From positions 1 to 6,925 of the forward strand of contig JASHVY010000508.1 in assembly GCA_030044345.1 (NCBI GenBank): DNA of 6,925 nucleotides, written 5' to 3'. The notes under the pieces are model-generated. The model did not search any database. It saw nothing but the letters and a program-made list of their open reading frames with translations, and was not told where the DNA came from. Source of the DNA: Acetobacteraceae bacterium (GTDB lineage Bacteria; Pseudomonadota; Alphaproteobacteria; Acetobacterales; Acetobacteraceae). Positions within the stretch are counted from its first letter, which is position 1. Every line of letters begins with the position of its first letter. The position numbers and the translations under genes are program-made. Shown in pieces: positions 6,189-6,925 of the stretch.

Positions 6189-6925
6189 GCGGCGCCGCTT
6201 CGGCCGCGCGCTCGGCAATGGGCGAGCATCTCCCGAGTTTTCTCCTCGCCGTGCTCGTTATCGCGGCCTGGCAGGCTGCGGCTGCGCTGGGCTTCATCAA
6301 TGGTCATCTGCTCGGCTCGCCCGCCGGCATCGTCATCTCGGCCGGGGAGGGTATCCGATCCGGGGATCTCATCTCCAACACGGCGATCACGCTCTACGAG
6401 ACGCTCGCGGGGCTGGCGATCGGCAGCCTCGCCGGCACGGCCTCGGGCCTCCTGCTCTGGCTGGTGCCGCGAATCTCGAGGCCGGCCGAAGGATTCTCGA
6501 TCCTCCTCAACGGTGTGCCGAAGATCGCGCTCGGGCCGCTGATCGTCATCTGGTTCGGCTCGGGCATGAGCTCGAAGATCTGGCTCGCGGCCGTCTCCAC
6601 CTATGCGGTGGCGATGATCTCGGCGACCGCCGCGGTCCGCGAGCTCGACCGGGATCTTCTCAATCTCTTCCGCACCCTCGGTGCACGGCGCAGCGCCGTG
6701 CTCCGCAAGCTGATCCTGCCGAGCGCGCTTCCCTGGATCTTCTCGGCACTCAGGATGAATATCGGCTTCGCGCTGATCGGCGCCGTCGTCGGCGAATATA
6801 TCGCCTCGCAGAACGGGCTCGGCCACGAGATCTTCGTCGCCGGCTCCCTCTTCGATCTCAACACCGTCTGGCTCGGCATCATCGTGCTGACGATGATGGC
6901 GATGCTGCTCACCGCGTTCGTCCGT
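6185..6925 (+). CDS. ABC transporter permease (partial, 3' end off window)
   Basis: This is the first 247 codons of an inner-membrane permease of the SsuC/TauC type (binding-protein-dependent transport, BPD_transp_1 fold). The frame stays open to the window end, so the C terminus is missing. Hydrophobic segments lie at about 17-36, 70-94, 105-124, 131-150, 186-204 and 225-245. The EAA loop, which docks on the ATPase, is recognisable: RTLGA (163-167), then VLRKLILPSALP (172-183). The ATG overlaps the ATPase TGA (ATGA, 6185-6188), so translation is probably coupled and the two are partners. A periplasmic substrate-binding protein is expected further right. A length of around 255-270 residues is usual, so only a few codons are probably absent. 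Nitrate, sulfonate, taurine, bicarbonate or pyrimidine precursors are all possible substrates. Confidence 0.9.
   Translation, partial: MSGAASAARSAMGEHLPSFLLAVLVIAAWQAAAALGFINGHLLGSPAGIVISAGEGIRSGDLISNTAITLYETLAGLAIGSLAGTASGLLLWLVPRISRPAEGFSILLNGVPKIALGPLIVIWFGSGMSSKIWLAAVSTYAVAMISATAAVRELDRDLLNLFRTLGARRSAVLRKLILPSALPWIFSALRMNIGFALIGAVVGEYIASQNGLGHEIFVAGSLFDLNTVWLGIIVLTMMAMLLTAFVR

Overview
The window looks like a chromosomal segment of a GC-rich alphaproteobacterium. The Hfq and HflX sequences are of the alphaproteobacterial type and sit in the usual hfq-hflX order. Codons end strongly in G or C. A Rhodospirillales or Hyphomicrobiales member is plausible, but the family cannot be fixed from this stretch alone.

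Left block (about 1-2870, plus strand): a hairpin with a T run, then hfq (GTG start), hflX and a 362-residue branched-chain aminotransferase of the IlvE type. hflX and the aminotransferase overlap by ATGA, so they are probably translationally coupled. This couples an RNA chaperone, a ribosome-associated GTPase and an amino-acid transaminase in one likely transcription unit. A stem-loop follows the transaminase.

Middle block (about 2870-4090): an accessory patch. On the minus strand lies an AT-rich gene (3225-3938) for a 237-residue protein of the TIGR02391/Ymh type, with a HEPN-like R-x4-H motif. It abuts the last ~47 codons of a broken alpha/beta hydrolase (epoxide-hydrolase-like) gene whose 5' part is missing. 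The remnant's 3' end carries a perfect 14-bp tandem duplication. A 7-bp direct repeat brackets the AT-rich piece. This is the part most likely to have been acquired horizontally and the best candidate for a little-described function (RNase-like toxin or defence).

Right block (4088-6925): S-formylglutathione hydrolase on the minus strand (glutathione-dependent formaldehyde detoxification), then a divergent intergenic region with a 15-bp tandem array and a perfect 17-bp dyad at an AT-rich promoter-like patch. That patch precedes an ABC importer operon of the nitrate/sulfonate/taurine type: an ATPase and, overlapping it by ATGA, a permease that runs off the window end. The substrate-binding protein is not in the window, so the substrate is unknown.

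Functional assignments of hfq, hflX, the transaminase, the formylglutathione hydrolase and the ABC genes rest on clear motifs. The Ymh/HEPN assignment rests on recalled family resemblance plus the visible motif. No tRNA, rRNA, CRISPR array or intact transposase was seen.
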